From: Anaerolineae bacterium
GTDB taxonomy: Bacteria > Chloroflexota > Anaerolineae > Promineifilales > Promineifilaceae
Assembly (NCBI GenBank): GCA_023384415.1
Contig: JAHDWJ010000035.1
Span: 1-53,313 of the forward strand
Reading direction: 5' to 3'
Length of the DNA stretch: 53,313 bases
Shown: positions 41,562-49,610 of the stretch, piece by piece
Layout: the number at the start of each line of letters is the position of its first letter
Position numbering within the stretch: the first letter of the stretch is position 1
Position numbers and translations under genes: made by a program
Notes under the pieces: model-generated
The model's input: the letters and a program-made list of their open reading frames with translations, nothing else
What the model was told of the DNA's origin: nothing
The model's database searches: none

Positions 41562-42371
41562 GTGGATTTGCCAACTTCATCTTTAGACAAACTCGCGGCC
41601 GCGATCCAGGTCACCCCCAAATACCGCCACCTCACCCCTGACCTCATCCGGCGGCTGGGGGAGCGGGAACTGGCGGTGCGGGGCAGCTTCAAGGAAGCGG
41701 TCAAGGCGACCAAAAACAAGCTGCATCAGGTGGCCGGGGCGTATCAGGAAAGCAAGATCAATTATGACCGGGCGTTGGCCCAACTGCGAAAGACGGTGGG
41801 GGACGCGGCCGCGTTCCAGCATACCTGCACCCAACTCCTGCGCTTACACACCTCTACCGCCGAGCGGCTGCCCATCCTCGACGAGTTCTACCGCACCACC
41901 CTGGCCGACCTGCCCCCCATCCACAAAGTGCTAGACCTGGCCTGTGGCCTCAACCCCCTCACTCTCCCCTGGATGCCCTTCAGCCCAGAGGTTGAATATG
42001 TGGCTTATGATGTGTATACAGATATGATGGCCTTCTTGGGGGAGTTTATGGGGTTAGCGGGGGTACGCGGCCGCGCCGAACCCCGTGACTTGCTGACCCC
42101 CCCCCCCAACGAACCAGCCGACCTGGTGCTGCTGCTCAAAACCTTACCCTGCCTGGAACAAACGGATAAGCACGCGGCCGCGACCATTCTCGATGCCCTG
42201 CAAGCCCCATACCTGCTCATCTCCTTCCCCGCCCACAGTTTAGGTGGCCGGGACAAAGGCATGGCGACCCATTACACCGACCAGTTCATCCCCCTCATCC
42301 AGCAGCGCGGTTGGCAGATCACCCCGTTCACCTTTGCTACCGAAATCGCGTTCTTAGTCAAAAAGGTGTAG
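41562..42371 (+). CDS. 16S rRNA m7G1405 methyltransferase-like (FmrO/ArmA/Rmt family)
   Basis: A 269-aa SAM-dependent methyltransferase with GTG start. It follows the aminoglycoside-resistance 16S methyltransferase pattern along its length: KYRHLTPDLIRRLGERELAV (residues 20-39), KEAVKATKNKLHQVAGAY (44-61), SAM site KVLDLACGLNPLTLPWM (122-138), YDVYTDMM, LLLKTLPCLEQ (190-200) and SFPAHSLGGRDKGMATHY (221-238). Known members methylate G1405 in the ribosomal A site and block gentamicin-type drugs; activity of this one is inferred. Four octamers (41595, 41805, 42067, 42174) show it is native, unlike the adjacent restriction cassette. A separate housekeeping role cannot be excluded. Confidence 0.85.
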   Translation: MDLPTSSLDKLAAAIQVTPKYRHLTPDLIRRLGERELAVRGSFKEAVKATKNKLHQVAGAYQESKINYDRALAQLRKTVGDAAAFQHTCTQLLRLHTSTAERLPILDEFYRTTLADLPPIHKVLDLACGLNPLTLPWMPFSPEVEYVAYDVYTDMMAFLGEFMGLAGVRGRAEPRDLLTPPPNEPADLVLLLKTLPCLEQTDKHAAATILDALQAPYLLISFPAHSLGGRDKGMATHYTDQFIPLIQQRGWQITPFTFATEIAFLVKKV

Positions 42372-42421
42372 CCTTACAACTTAAAATCCATAGCCTACAA
42401 AAATGGCTGGCCGGGCGATTT

Positions 42422-43408
42422 CTAGCCTGATTTCGCCAGCCGGATTCTGTCAAAGAGGGTTGGTGGGGTAAACGATTGCCCCCATAATAGTTTGAGCAGC
42501 TTAACCGTAAGCTCTATCACACTTACCAGGATGATGATGCCTAATATCAGCTTGATCCCGGTTGTGAAGATGGGCACGGTAGAAATTTCATCCAGGCGAT
42601 AAATGCGATAGGTCACATAAAGCCCAAAACTCAAGGTAGCTATCTCCAACCAGCGTGTTAGCCGCTGCCACCGCCCTTGCAGAAGCACGACCCCTTTTAG
42701 CACCACTTCTGCCAGTAAAGAAGCGGTCATCCAGGGAATCATCTGCACGAACGCGGCCGCCGTCAACTGCACAATCCAGACTGCATCACCACTTAAATCC
42801 GACTCACCAAACCAGGTTGCCAGAAGATTGAGCCAGAAGACAAATAACAGACCAAAGAAAATGCCCACCGCCAATTCTGGTCGATCCACCCGGTTCGGGT
42901 CTTTCACAGGCGGTAGAGCAAACGGATCCCACATTTTGGCCTTTTTGGGGAGATCAACTGAATCAGTACCCACCCGCTCAATAAGGGCAAAAATCAAGGT
43001 GACAATACCCGCATTCAGAATTACCGAACGGGCAAAAGCGAAGATAAAGTCAAACAGTTGGCTGACAAAGTTCGCCCCGCTTTCTTGCCACAAAACAAAA
43101 CCTAACCCCAGCAGGTGCAGCCCCCCAATAATGCTTAGAGTAATCGTAATCACTGTTTTGTAAGTGGGGAAAAGTTTTGGCCCAATCAGGTACTCAGTTT
43201 GGTGGTATTGGGCAGCCATTTCTTCAGGATGACCAAATTCACGTAGCAGCGCGGCCGCGATTTGCGGCGTAGGTTCACCCGCACTGCGCTCTTCTAACGT
43301 ATCCAGCAGCAAAGAACGCAGTTCCAGAACAATATCGGCACGTGTTTTGCGGGGTAGATGTTGGCCCACTTCATGAACATACCGCTCAATCATTTCATTC
43401 GCATTCAT
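42422..43408 (-). CDS. Membrane protein with N-terminal HAAS-type domain
   Basis: A 328-aa protein. Residues 1-75 (NEMIERYVHEVGQHLPRKTR, LLREFGHPEEMAAQYH) form the HAAS-like helical domain usually seen in proteins paired with PadR regulators. About six membrane helices follow, with a charged cytoplasmic loop around residues 150-180. The PadR gene lies upstream on the same strand, separated by about 125 nt holding a dispersed repeat. Its function is unknown; such pairs are thought to sense or modulate envelope state. Octamers at 42753 and 43251. Confidence 0.8.
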   Translation of the reverse strand: MNANEMIERYVHEVGQHLPRKTRADIVLELRSLLLDTLEERSAGEPTPQIAAALLREFGHPEEMAAQYHQTEYLIGPKLFPTYKTVITITLSIIGGLHLLGLGFVLWQESGANFVSQLFDFIFAFARSVILNAGIVTLIFALIERVGTDSVDLPKKAKMWDPFALPPVKDPNRVDRPELAVGIFFGLLFVFWLNLLATWFGESDLSGDAVWIVQLTAAAFVQMIPWMTASLLAEVVLKGVVLLQGRWQRLTRWLEIATLSFGLYVTYRIYRLDEISTVPIFTTGIKLILGIIILVSVIELTVKLLKLLWGQSFTPPTLFDRIRLAKSG

Positions 43409-43434
43409 CTATGCAACTCCTTCGTATATCGAAT

Positions 43435-43484
43435 TTCCAGTTCGATACGCGATTTAGAAAATCGCGCTACAAATTTTCATTCAT
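43435..43484 (-). repeat. 50-bp dispersed hairpin repeat, copy 2
   Basis: The reverse complement matches 4451-4500 at 48 of 50 positions. It lies between the PadR gene and the HAAS gene and could fold in the transcript, attenuating the downstream gene. Confidence 0.9.
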
Positions 43485-43534
43485 CAATAAAGGCGCCATC
43501 CAGGTGGCCGATGACGAAAAAATGTTCCCCTTCA

Positions 43535-43897
43535 TCAACTAACTTTTTTGCCACCTTCTAACAGTTGATTCATCACCACCACCAGGGCTTGCCACTCCTG
43601 GATGAGATTAGCAAAAATCATTTCTCCTTCCTGGCTCATCTTGTAGTAACGGCGGGGGCGGGTATCATCCACCACCTGCCAATCACTTTCAAGCAGCCCT
43701 TGAGACTCCAGACGGCGCAGCAGGGGGTAGAGCGTCCCTTCGTTAATCTCCATCCCTTGCTCATCCAGCATCTGCTTGAGGGAGTAGCCATACTGCTCCT
43801 CTTTTAGCTGGCTTAACACTGCCAACATCAAGATGCCACGCCGCAGTTCAAGCAGCAATTTGTCATATAGCTCTTCTTTTTCGTTGTTGTTTACCAT
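43535..43897 (-). CDS. PadR-family transcriptional regulator
   Basis: A 120-aa winged-helix repressor: LLLELRRGILMLAVLSQLKE, YGYSLKQMLDEQGMEINEGT, LYPLLRRLESQGLLESDWQV, RRYYKMSQEGE, followed by a C-terminal dimerisation helix. I start it at MVNNNEKEE (43897) because an earlier ATG at 43906 lies inside the -10 box. That box then places the transcription start at or next to the ATG, so the mRNA is probably leaderless. It likely represses its own promoter and the HAAS gene. Confidence 0.92.
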   Translation of the reverse strand: MVNNNEKEELYDKLLLELRRGILMLAVLSQLKEEQYGYSLKQMLDEQGMEINEGTLYPLLRRLESQGLLESDWQVVDDTRPRRYYKMSQEGEMIFANLIQEWQALVVVMNQLLEGGKKVS

Positions 43898-43904
43898 GTG
43901 ATGC

Positions 43905-43934
43905 ATTATACTGTATATAGTACAGTATTGTCAA
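43905..43934 (-). promoter_or_regulatory. PadR gene promoter with overlapping palindrome
   Basis: On the minus strand TTGACA (43934-43929) and TATAAT (43910-43905) are spaced 18 nt. The spacer and -10 box contain a perfect 7-bp inverted repeat ATACTGT-N7-ACAGTAT (43908-43928), an obvious operator for auto-repression by PadR. Confidence 0.85.
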
Positions 43935-44022
43935 TGGAATAATATTCTTGATTCTGTGCCTTTCGCAAAACCTCTGGTGGTAACGCCGGGCATTTTATGC
44001 CAACTCCGAATCTCTGAAACCC

Positions 44023-44445
44023 CTACATAATTTGCCGGCGTGGTAATGAGCGTACCAGCAGATAGAGAAGAAGGCCCAACGGGCCGGCCATTAAAATGAA
44101 CAAGAGAGATGGCGAAACCAACCATACGCTCAGATCACGTTCGCGGCTATCCAGATAAGCCCAGCGGCCGACAAACAAATCAAAGGCCAGAAAATGTACC
44201 CAGCCGATTGCCGCCCCTTCAGGTGTGCTGAGCAAAGCGGCAATGCCCGTGAGGGTTGGCTCAAGCAAACCGCCAGCCGATGAAAATAGCTGGACCAGGA
44301 GCATGAGCGCATAAAGCAGGGCCAGGCCCGCTACCGGCCAAAATGAACGCATAATGCGCTGTGTCCAAGACCAATGGGGTAGCGCAATCATCAAAAGCCA
44401 AAATGGCATAATATACAGGTTGCTGAATGTAAAAATAATCTCCAT
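44023..44445 (-). CDS. ABA4-like (DUF4281) membrane protein
   Basis: A 140-aa protein with four predicted membrane helices. GWVHFLAFDLFVGRWAYLDS followed by VSPSLLFILMAGPLGLLLYL is the signature of the ABA4/DUF4281 family, which in plants acts in neoxanthin formation. In bacteria the role is unknown, though often thought to be linked to carotenoids. It stands alone on the minus strand with TCAGGAGAATT before the ATG. Confidence 0.85.
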   Translation of the reverse strand: MEIIFTFSNLYIMPFWLLMIALPHWSWTQRIMRSFWPVAGLALLYALMLLVQLFSSAGGLLEPTLTGIAALLSTPEGAAIGWVHFLAFDLFVGRWAYLDSRERDLSVWLVSPSLLFILMAGPLGLLLYLLVRSLPRRQIM

Positions 44446-44661
44446 GATTAATTCTCCTGAAAGCAGCTATAGATGGAAGAAACACGGATGGGAAGGAACA
44501 GGGATGGAAAAGTGTAACTCCCCTGGCGCCCTGCTTCCCTAGAGTTCCCATTATTCTCTCTTATGGGTGAATTTTTGCCAGAGAGGTATCTTTGCGTAAG
44601 GGTGGTCAGGTATAATGAGGTGTATAAATTGTGATGGCCTGATTGTTAGGGGGTGTGTCCC

Positions 44662-46470
44662 ATGTCTCCGAGATACCGTTGGTCTGAGGTAGCCCAGCTT
44701 TTAGTGGATGTGGCGATGGGTCGGCGGCCGGCTGACCTGGTGATTCAGGATGGGCAGTGGGTGAATGTACACAGCGGGGAGATTATTCCTCACACAGATG
44801 TAGCCGTGATCTGCGGCCGCATCGCCTATGTCGGCCCCTCTGCGGCCCATACCATTGGCCCAGAGACACAGATCATGAAGGCACGCGGCCGCTACCTGGT
44901 CCCTGGCCTATGTGATGGGCATCTCCACGTGGAAAGCGGCATGATCACCGTCACCGAATTTGTCCGCGCTGTCATCCCCCATGGCACCACCAGCCTGTTC
45001 ATAGACCCCCACGAAATCGCTAACGTCCTGGGGCTGCCCGGCGTCCGTCTGATGCATGACGAGAGCCTGAACCAGCCCATCAACGTCTATGTGCAAATGC
45101 CCAGCTGCGTTCCCAGTGCCCCCGGCTTAGAAACCCCAGGGGCAGCCATCGGCCCGGCTGAAGTGGCCGAAGCGATGACCTGGCCCAACATCATTGGCCT
45201 GGGAGAGATGATGAACTTCCCTGGGGTTTATCAGAACGACCCCAAGATGCACGCTGAAATGGCCGCCACCCGGCAGGCCGGCAAAACCATCGGCGGCCAT
45301 TATGCTTCACCCGATTTGGGACTGCCCTTTCATGGGTATGTGGCCGGTGGCCCAGAAGATGATCATGAGGGCACCCGCCTGGAAGATGGCATTGCCCGGG
45401 TACGCCAGGGAATGAAAGCGATGCTCCGCCTCGGCTCGGCCTGGTATGATGTCGCCAGCCAGATCAAGGCGATTACCGAACAAGGATTAGACAGTCGCAA
45501 CTTCATTCTCTGCACCGATGACAGCCATTCAGGGACGCTGGTGCATGAGGGGCATATTAACCGGGTGGTGCGCCATGCCATCGCCCAGGGGTTAAAGCCA
45601 ATGACCGCCATCCAGATGGTGACGTTGAATACAGCCACCCATTTTGGTCTGGAGAAGGAGATTGGCAGCATCACCCCTGGCCGCTATGCGGATATTGTTC
45701 TCACCTCTGATTTAGCAACCCTGCCCATTGAGATGGTCATTGCTAATGGGCAGGTGGTGGCGGAAAATGGGCGGCTGAGGGTGGAGATGGCTGCGGCCGC
45801 GTACCCCTCTTTCGCTCGTAACACCGTCCACCTGGGCAAAACCTACACCGCTACTGACTTTAACATCCCCTCAACCAGCCCAGAACCAGTCATGGTGCGC
45901 GTCATTGGGGTCATCGAAAACCAGGCTCCCACCCGTGCCCTCACCCGCGCCTTGCCCGTCGCCGATGGACGCATCCAGATCGATCCCCGGCTAGATGTGG
46001 CTCATCTGGCCCTGGTAGAACGACATCAGGGCACAGGGCGGGTCGTTAATGGATTTGTGCAAGGGTTTGGCCTCACTGTTCCCTGCGCCATTGCCAGCAC
46101 CGTCGCCCATGACAGCCATCATCTATTGGTTGTGGGTACCAGCCGGGAAGATATGGCCCTGGCGGTGAATCGGCTGGGGCAGGTGGGTGGGGGGATTGTG
46201 GTATACCGGCAGGGGGAAGAGGTAGCTCTGGTTGAGCTGCCCATTGCCGGGCTGATGTCTGATGAGCGGGCTGAGGTGGTGGCGGCCAAAGCGGCCCGGA
46301 TGGTGCAGGCGTTTCAGGCGTGTGGCTGTCGGCTCAACAATGCCTACATGCAGTTAAGTCTGCTGGCCCTGGTGGTTATCCCTGAACTTCGCATTTCTGA
46401 TCTAGGGATTGTGGATGTGAACCAGTTTAAAGTTGTCTCATTGGTGGTTGACGAGGGTCGTGAAGGGTGA
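44662..46470 (+). CDS. ade: Adenine deaminase
   Basis: A 602-aa amidohydrolase that converts adenine to hypoxanthine and ammonia for purine salvage. N-terminal beta domain (DLVIQDGQWVNVHSGEIIPH), then LVPGLCDGHLHVESGMIT with the metal-binding HxH, FIDPHEIANVLG, IGLGEMMNFPGV, the mid motif GGHYASPDLGLPFHGYVAGG, FILCTDDSHSGTLVHEGH with the catalytic Asp, and a C-terminal Adenine_deam_C domain (about 420-590) with NGFVQGFGL and VAHDSHHLLVVG. The start at 44662 has AGGGGG 8 nt upstream. TATAAT at 44612-44617 may be its promoter. Octamers at 44813, 44885 and 45793. Confidence 0.95.
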   Translation: MSPRYRWSEVAQLLVDVAMGRRPADLVIQDGQWVNVHSGEIIPHTDVAVICGRIAYVGPSAAHTIGPETQIMKARGRYLVPGLCDGHLHVESGMITVTEFVRAVIPHGTTSLFIDPHEIANVLGLPGVRLMHDESLNQPINVYVQMPSCVPSAPGLETPGAAIGPAEVAEAMTWPNIIGLGEMMNFPGVYQNDPKMHAEMAATRQAGKTIGGHYASPDLGLPFHGYVAGGPEDDHEGTRLEDGIARVRQGMKAMLRLGSAWYDVASQIKAITEQGLDSRNFILCTDDSHSGTLVHEGHINRVVRHAIAQGLKPMTAIQMVTLNTATHFGLEKEIGSITPGRYADIVLTSDLATLPIEMVIANGQVVAENGRLRVEMAAAAYPSFARNTVHLGKTYTATDFNIPSTSPEPVMVRVIGVIENQAPTRALTRALPVADGRIQIDPRLDVAHLALVERHQGTGRVVNGFVQGFGLTVPCAIASTVAHDSHHLLVVGTSREDMALAVNRLGQVGGGIVVYRQGEEVALVELPIAGLMSDERAEVVAAKAARMVQAFQACGCRLNNAYMQLSLLALVVIPELRISDLGIVDVNQFKVVSLVVDEGREG

Positions 46471-46505
46471 AACGCAGGCTTTCACTTATCAGGCCAAAGC
46501 CCAAA

Positions 46506-46966
46506 TCATAGGGCATCTAAGAAATGGAGAAACGCATTTATCTCTACCTGGTAAATCTGTTGTAGGCGTAACCCATCCCGCATGACCAGGTTTAGGCGGT
46601 CAGGATCAAACCGTAAAACGTAGGCATTGCGGAACAGATGTCGGAACCGCCGTAGCTCGTCTAGATAACCAAACATTTCCTGGCTGATGACGGGGAACGT
46701 ATCTCAGGAATGTCCAGTGTCATTCGTTTTAGCAACAGGGTATGCCATTGGGCTGAATTGTCTATGTGGTTGCCAAAATTGACGGCGATACGGGTAAATA
46801 AATTTTCAAATAGCCCATATAGGACGTGAAGATGGTAGGCGACCAAAATGGATGTCTCTGAATCCAGAGGGCGTCGGCTCAAATTTTGTAGCTGCTCATA
46901 GGCGGCCGCAATGGTCTGTAAATCATCACCGATCTCAGCTTGTAGTGGACGGATTGGTTCGTTCAT
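46506..46966 (-). pseudogene. HepT-like toxin with frameshift
   Basis: The frame from the ATG at 46966 reads as the N-terminal 90 or so residues of a HepT-like protein (IAAAYEQLQNLSRRPLDSET, ENLFTRIAVNFGNHIDN, LLKRMTLDIPEIR) and then drifts into nonsense. Moving one frame near 46691-46700 restores the rest: VISQEMFGYLDELRRFRHLF, RNAYVLRFDPDRLNLVM, ending with a TGA at 46508-46506. The restored part contains the R-x-RH-x5-Y motif of the HepT RNase site. One base is probably missing in a C-rich stretch (CGTTCCCCGTC). It is a dead toxin or a sequencing error. Confidence 0.8.
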
Positions 46967-47336
46967 AAAACAATACCCCGGTGCGCTTCACCCGGCTGGC
47001 AAAGGGAGACTCATCGGTAATATCCCGTAAATCAATCACCCAATCAGGTAGGGCTGTTTCTAATTCTCGCCAGAAGACAAAATAATCGGCGGCTGTACTT
47101 CCCACGACGGCAACATCTATATCTGACTGCTGGTGAAACCGTCCCGGCTGAATGATAGAGCCAAAGAGGTAAACTTTTTGGGCAGATGGGATGGCGGCCG
47201 CGATTTGAGGAATAATAGCCTGTGCGGCCGCCAAAGCGTATCGCCGGGCTTCCTCCCTGGTGGAATGCTGTTGAGCCAGGCGTTGGCGAAAAGAGCGGCG
47301 GTAAACAGCTTGTTGCTGCTCAGACAAAGTGACCAT
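46935..47336 (-). CDS. MNT-type nucleotidyltransferase antitoxin
   Basis: A 133-aa minimal nucleotidyltransferase. The Pol-beta motif GSIIQPGRFHQQSDIDVAVV carries Gly-Ser and the D-x-D metal ligands. An N-terminal helix rich in Gln/Arg (QQAVYRRSFRQRLAQQHST) precedes it. MNT proteins add AMP to HepT toxins to block them. The gene overlaps the HepT start by 32 nt. The antitoxin is intact although the toxin frame is broken. Octamers at 47194 and 47224, plus one in the toxin (46902). Confidence 0.9.
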   Translation of the reverse strand: MVTLSEQQQAVYRRSFRQRLAQQHSTREEARRYALAAAQAIIPQIAAAIPSAQKVYLFGSIIQPGRFHQQSDIDVAVVGSTAADYFVFWRELETALPDWVIDLRDITDESPFASRVKRTGVLFYERTNPSTTS

Positions 47337-47391
47337 GCTGCTATTGTAGCATAAGGTATCGAAGAATTAATTGGAGAATAGGCGAATGGTT

Positions 47392-48492
47392 TTAGAAGAC
47401 AACCACCCCGCGGGCTACATCGCCGGTCAGCATCGCCTGATACGCTTCGTTAATTTGCGACAGGGTATATTGCTGAGAGACCAGGCTGTCCAGGTTCAGT
47501 TTGCCCGCCATATATAAATCGAGCAGCAGGGGGAAATCTCGGTGAGTGTTGATGCTGCCGTAATAGCTGCCCTTGATGATTTTGCCCTGGCGGGCGATGA
47601 ACGCCCCAGAAAGGTTGGTTGGCTCTTTAACGTGGGAAAGCCCCACCAGCACTAAAGTTCCACCGGGACGGGTCAGGCGCAGCCCTAACTCTTGCAGCGC
47701 AGGTAAACCAACCGCCTCAAAGACGTAATCGGCACCGCGGCCGCTGGTTAGCTCCAGTACATCCCCTCTACTATTGGCCCCGGAAGGAATGAAGTGGGTT
47801 GCCCCAAATTGACGGGCCAGGGCCTCTTTGTGCGGATTGTTATCCAGAGCGATGATCGCGGCCGCGCCGCTCAATACCGCCCCCTGGATAATATTCAACC
47901 CCACCCCGCCACATCCCAACACCACCACTGTCTCCCCTGGCCGCACCCCCGCCGTATAAATTACCGCCCCGACCCCAGTAGAAACAGCACAACCCACCAA
48001 CGCAGCGATGGGTAAAGGGACATCTCGCCGAATGGGGGTGCAGCTACGTTCCGATACGACGGCATATTCGGCAAAAGAAGCCAGACCACAAAAATGGTAA
48101 GTGGGTTTGCCCCGGTATTGCAGACGGGTCGTCCCATCCAACATTGTGCCCCCCCAGATGGGGCGGGTGAAGGTTTCACACAAATTGGTTTGTCCATGCT
48201 GACAATAAAAGCAGTAGCCACAATCTGGGGCCCAATTCATCACCACATGATCACCGGGTTGCAGCCGTTTAACCTCTGGTCCGACATCCATGACAATTCC
48301 CGCCCCTTCATGGCCGGGCACCAGGGGGAAGGGGTGTTTGGTAGCCCCGGTTACTAAATGCCAATCACTATGGCACACGCCGCTGGCAGCCATTCGCACC
48401 AACAGTTCTCCTGGCCCTGGTTCAGCCAGGTCCAGTTCATCAAGGATAAATGGCTGCCCTACTCCCTCAAGAATTGCCGCCTGGATTTTCAT
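47392..48492 (-). CDS. Zinc-dependent alcohol dehydrogenase (MDR, class III-like)
   Basis: A 366-aa dehydrogenase. Catalytic zinc ligands: Cys in ASGVCHSDWH, His-Glu in VPGHEGAGIV. Structural zinc: CGYCFYCQHGQTNLC. Rossmann motif VVVLGCGGVGLNIIQGAVLS (about 190-210). The start MKIQAAILEGVGQPFIL has GGGGAT upstream; an ATG 12 codons earlier overlaps the next gene. It oxidises primary alcohols or a thiol-formaldehyde adduct with NAD; the substrate is not resolved. The downstream partner of a PPOX-type enzyme gene. Octamers at 47737 and 47858. Confidence 0.93.
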   Translation of the reverse strand: MKIQAAILEGVGQPFILDELDLAEPGPGELLVRMAASGVCHSDWHLVTGATKHPFPLVPGHEGAGIVMDVGPEVKRLQPGDHVVMNWAPDCGYCFYCQHGQTNLCETFTRPIWGGTMLDGTTRLQYRGKPTYHFCGLASFAEYAVVSERSCTPIRRDVPLPIAALVGCAVSTGVGAVIYTAGVRPGETVVVLGCGGVGLNIIQGAVLSGAAAIIALDNNPHKEALARQFGATHFIPSGANSRGDVLELTSGRGADYVFEAVGLPALQELGLRLTRPGGTLVLVGLSHVKEPTNLSGAFIARQGKIIKGSYYGSINTHRDFPLLLDLYMAGKLNLDSLVSQQYTLSQINEAYQAMLTGDVARGVVVF

Positions 48493-48524
48493 ATCGTCAT
48501 CCCCTAAAACCAGAAACGAGAAAC

Positions 48525-48941
48525 TCAACCATGTGCCACAACTTTGGTTGGCACTAGCTTGCAGACGACACGGGTCTCAGTCAGGCGGCGTTCGGCTGGG
48601 GCAAAGTCGCCATAATAGCTCTCTGCCCCGGCATACAATTTGGCTAACTGGCTGATGTGTTCTACGCCACCTTCCTCGGTCATTTCGACGATGCGGCCGC
48701 GTACTTCCAGGTAGCGGTACGGGTCGGTTGGATCAACAGCCAGAACAGTGGCTTGCGGCCGCGCCTTCATATTTTTCTCTTTTTGGCGGCCGCGGGTTGT
48801 GTTTAACAAGATATGGGTGCCGTCATAATTGCACCAGACTGGCGAGGCATGGGGTTGACCATCTGGCAGCAGGGTCACCAACGTTACCAACACTGGCCCA
48901 TCCAGGAGATCACGGTAACTATCTGGGATCAAAGTAGACAT
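48525..48941 (-). CDS. PPOX-class F420-dependent oxidoreductase-like protein
   Basis: A 138-aa split-barrel flavin/F420-binding protein of the Rv1155/TIGR03618 type: VLVTLVTLLPDGQPHASPVW, YDGTHILLNTTRGRQKEKNM, ARPQATVLAVDPTDPYRYLE and VRGRIVEMTEEGG. Such enzymes reduce biliverdin or other substrates with F420; the substrate here is unknown. It starts 33 nt upstream of the alcohol dehydrogenase and probably shares its transcript. Octamers at 48693, 48755 and 48786 all lie in its 417 bp. Confidence 0.9.
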   Translation of the reverse strand: MSTLIPDSYRDLLDGPVLVTLVTLLPDGQPHASPVWCNYDGTHILLNTTRGRQKEKNMKARPQATVLAVDPTDPYRYLEVRGRIVEMTEEGGVEHISQLAKLYAGAESYYGDFAPAERRLTETRVVCKLVPTKVVAHG

Positions 48942-48961
48942 AACAAATCCTTTGGGGGATG

Positions 48962-49132
48962 CCCCTCACCCTGGCCCTCTCCCTAGGGAGAGGGAAGCTG
49001 CCTTCTCCCGTGTCGGGAGAAGGGCTGGGGATGAGGGTGAATCAAAACTACCCCTTCACCCTACCCTTCTCTCCAGGGAGAGGGAAGCTGCCTTCTCCCG
49101 TGTCGGGAGAAGGGCTGGGGATGAGGGTGAAT
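48962..49132. repeat. Duplicated GC-rich hairpin block (CCTCACCC family)
   Basis: A 58-bp sequence is exactly repeated at 48985-49042 and 49075-49132 with a 90-bp period. Each copy holds the hairpin CCTTCTCCCG-TGT-CGGGAGAAGG. Before the first copy a perfect palindrome CCCTCTCCC-TA-GGGAGAGGG spans 48975-48994, and outer TCACCCT/AGGGTGA pairings enclose each unit. It lies downstream of rplL and upstream of the PPOX gene. The family also occurs at 16343-16391. Open frames across it are artefacts. Confidence 0.9.
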
Positions 49133-49145
49133 AGTTCCATAAACA

Positions 49146-49185
49146 AAACAACCCACAAAAGCCTTACGACCCTTGTAGGTTGTTT
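49146..49185 (-). terminator. Terminator of the ribosomal protein operon
   Basis: Stem arms 49146-49158 (AAACAACCCACAA) and 49173-49185 (TTGTAGGTTGTTT) pair over 13 positions with one G-T; on the minus strand it runs into TTTTGTTT. It is about 35 nt after the rplL stop. Confidence 0.8.
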
Positions 49186-49220
49186 GATTTTAGCTCAACG
49201 GCTAACGGTCTGACAAACGA

Positions 49221-49610
49221 TTACTTAACTTCAACCGTAGCCCCAGCCGCTTCCAATTTGGCTTTGGCGTCGGCGGCCGCTTCTTTGGTTACCGCTTCCA
49301 TAATCGTGCTGGGGGTCGCCTCTACCACATCTTTGGCTTCCTTGAGACCCAACCCGGTCAGGGCACGGACTTCCTTGATGACGTTGATTTTCTTGTCACC
49401 GGCCCCAGTCAGGATGACGTTGAACTCGGTTTGTTCTTCAACTTCTTCAACGGGAGCGGCCGCAGCAGCCCCAGCCATTGGCATCATCCCCATAGCGACG
49501 GGTGCGGCCGCGCTCACACCCCATTTCTCTTCCAACATTTTAGTCAACTCAGCTGCTTCCAGCAGGGTCAGGCCGCTGAGTTCCTCTACTAACTTTGCTA
49601 AATCAGCCAT
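49221..49610 (-). CDS. rplL: 50S ribosomal protein L7/L12
   Basis: A 129-aa stalk protein. N-terminal dimerisation domain (LVEELSGLTLLEAAELTKML), an Ala/Pro-rich hinge (about 36-57, interrupted by octamer-coded Ala runs: 49456 and 49504) and the C-terminal factor-binding domain (KINVIKEVRALTGLGLKEAK). AGGAGAAC lies before the ATG. The interval to rplJ (49611-49777) has no gene; it contains words such as TTCTTAGCGATCTTGGCGTC, also seen in weaker form near 10862-10885, a probable decayed repeat. Octamer also at 49273. Confidence 0.97.
   Translation of the reverse strand: MADLAKLVEELSGLTLLEAAELTKMLEEKWGVSAAAPVAMGMMPMAGAAAAAPVEEVEEQTEFNVILTGAGDKKINVIKEVRALTGLGLKEAKDVVEATPSTIMEAVTKEAAADAKAKLEAAGATVEVK

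Noticed and set aside
48952..49213. Frames with repeated REREAAFSRVGRRAGDEGE-type peptides
   Set aside because: They are translations of the duplicated hairpin block.
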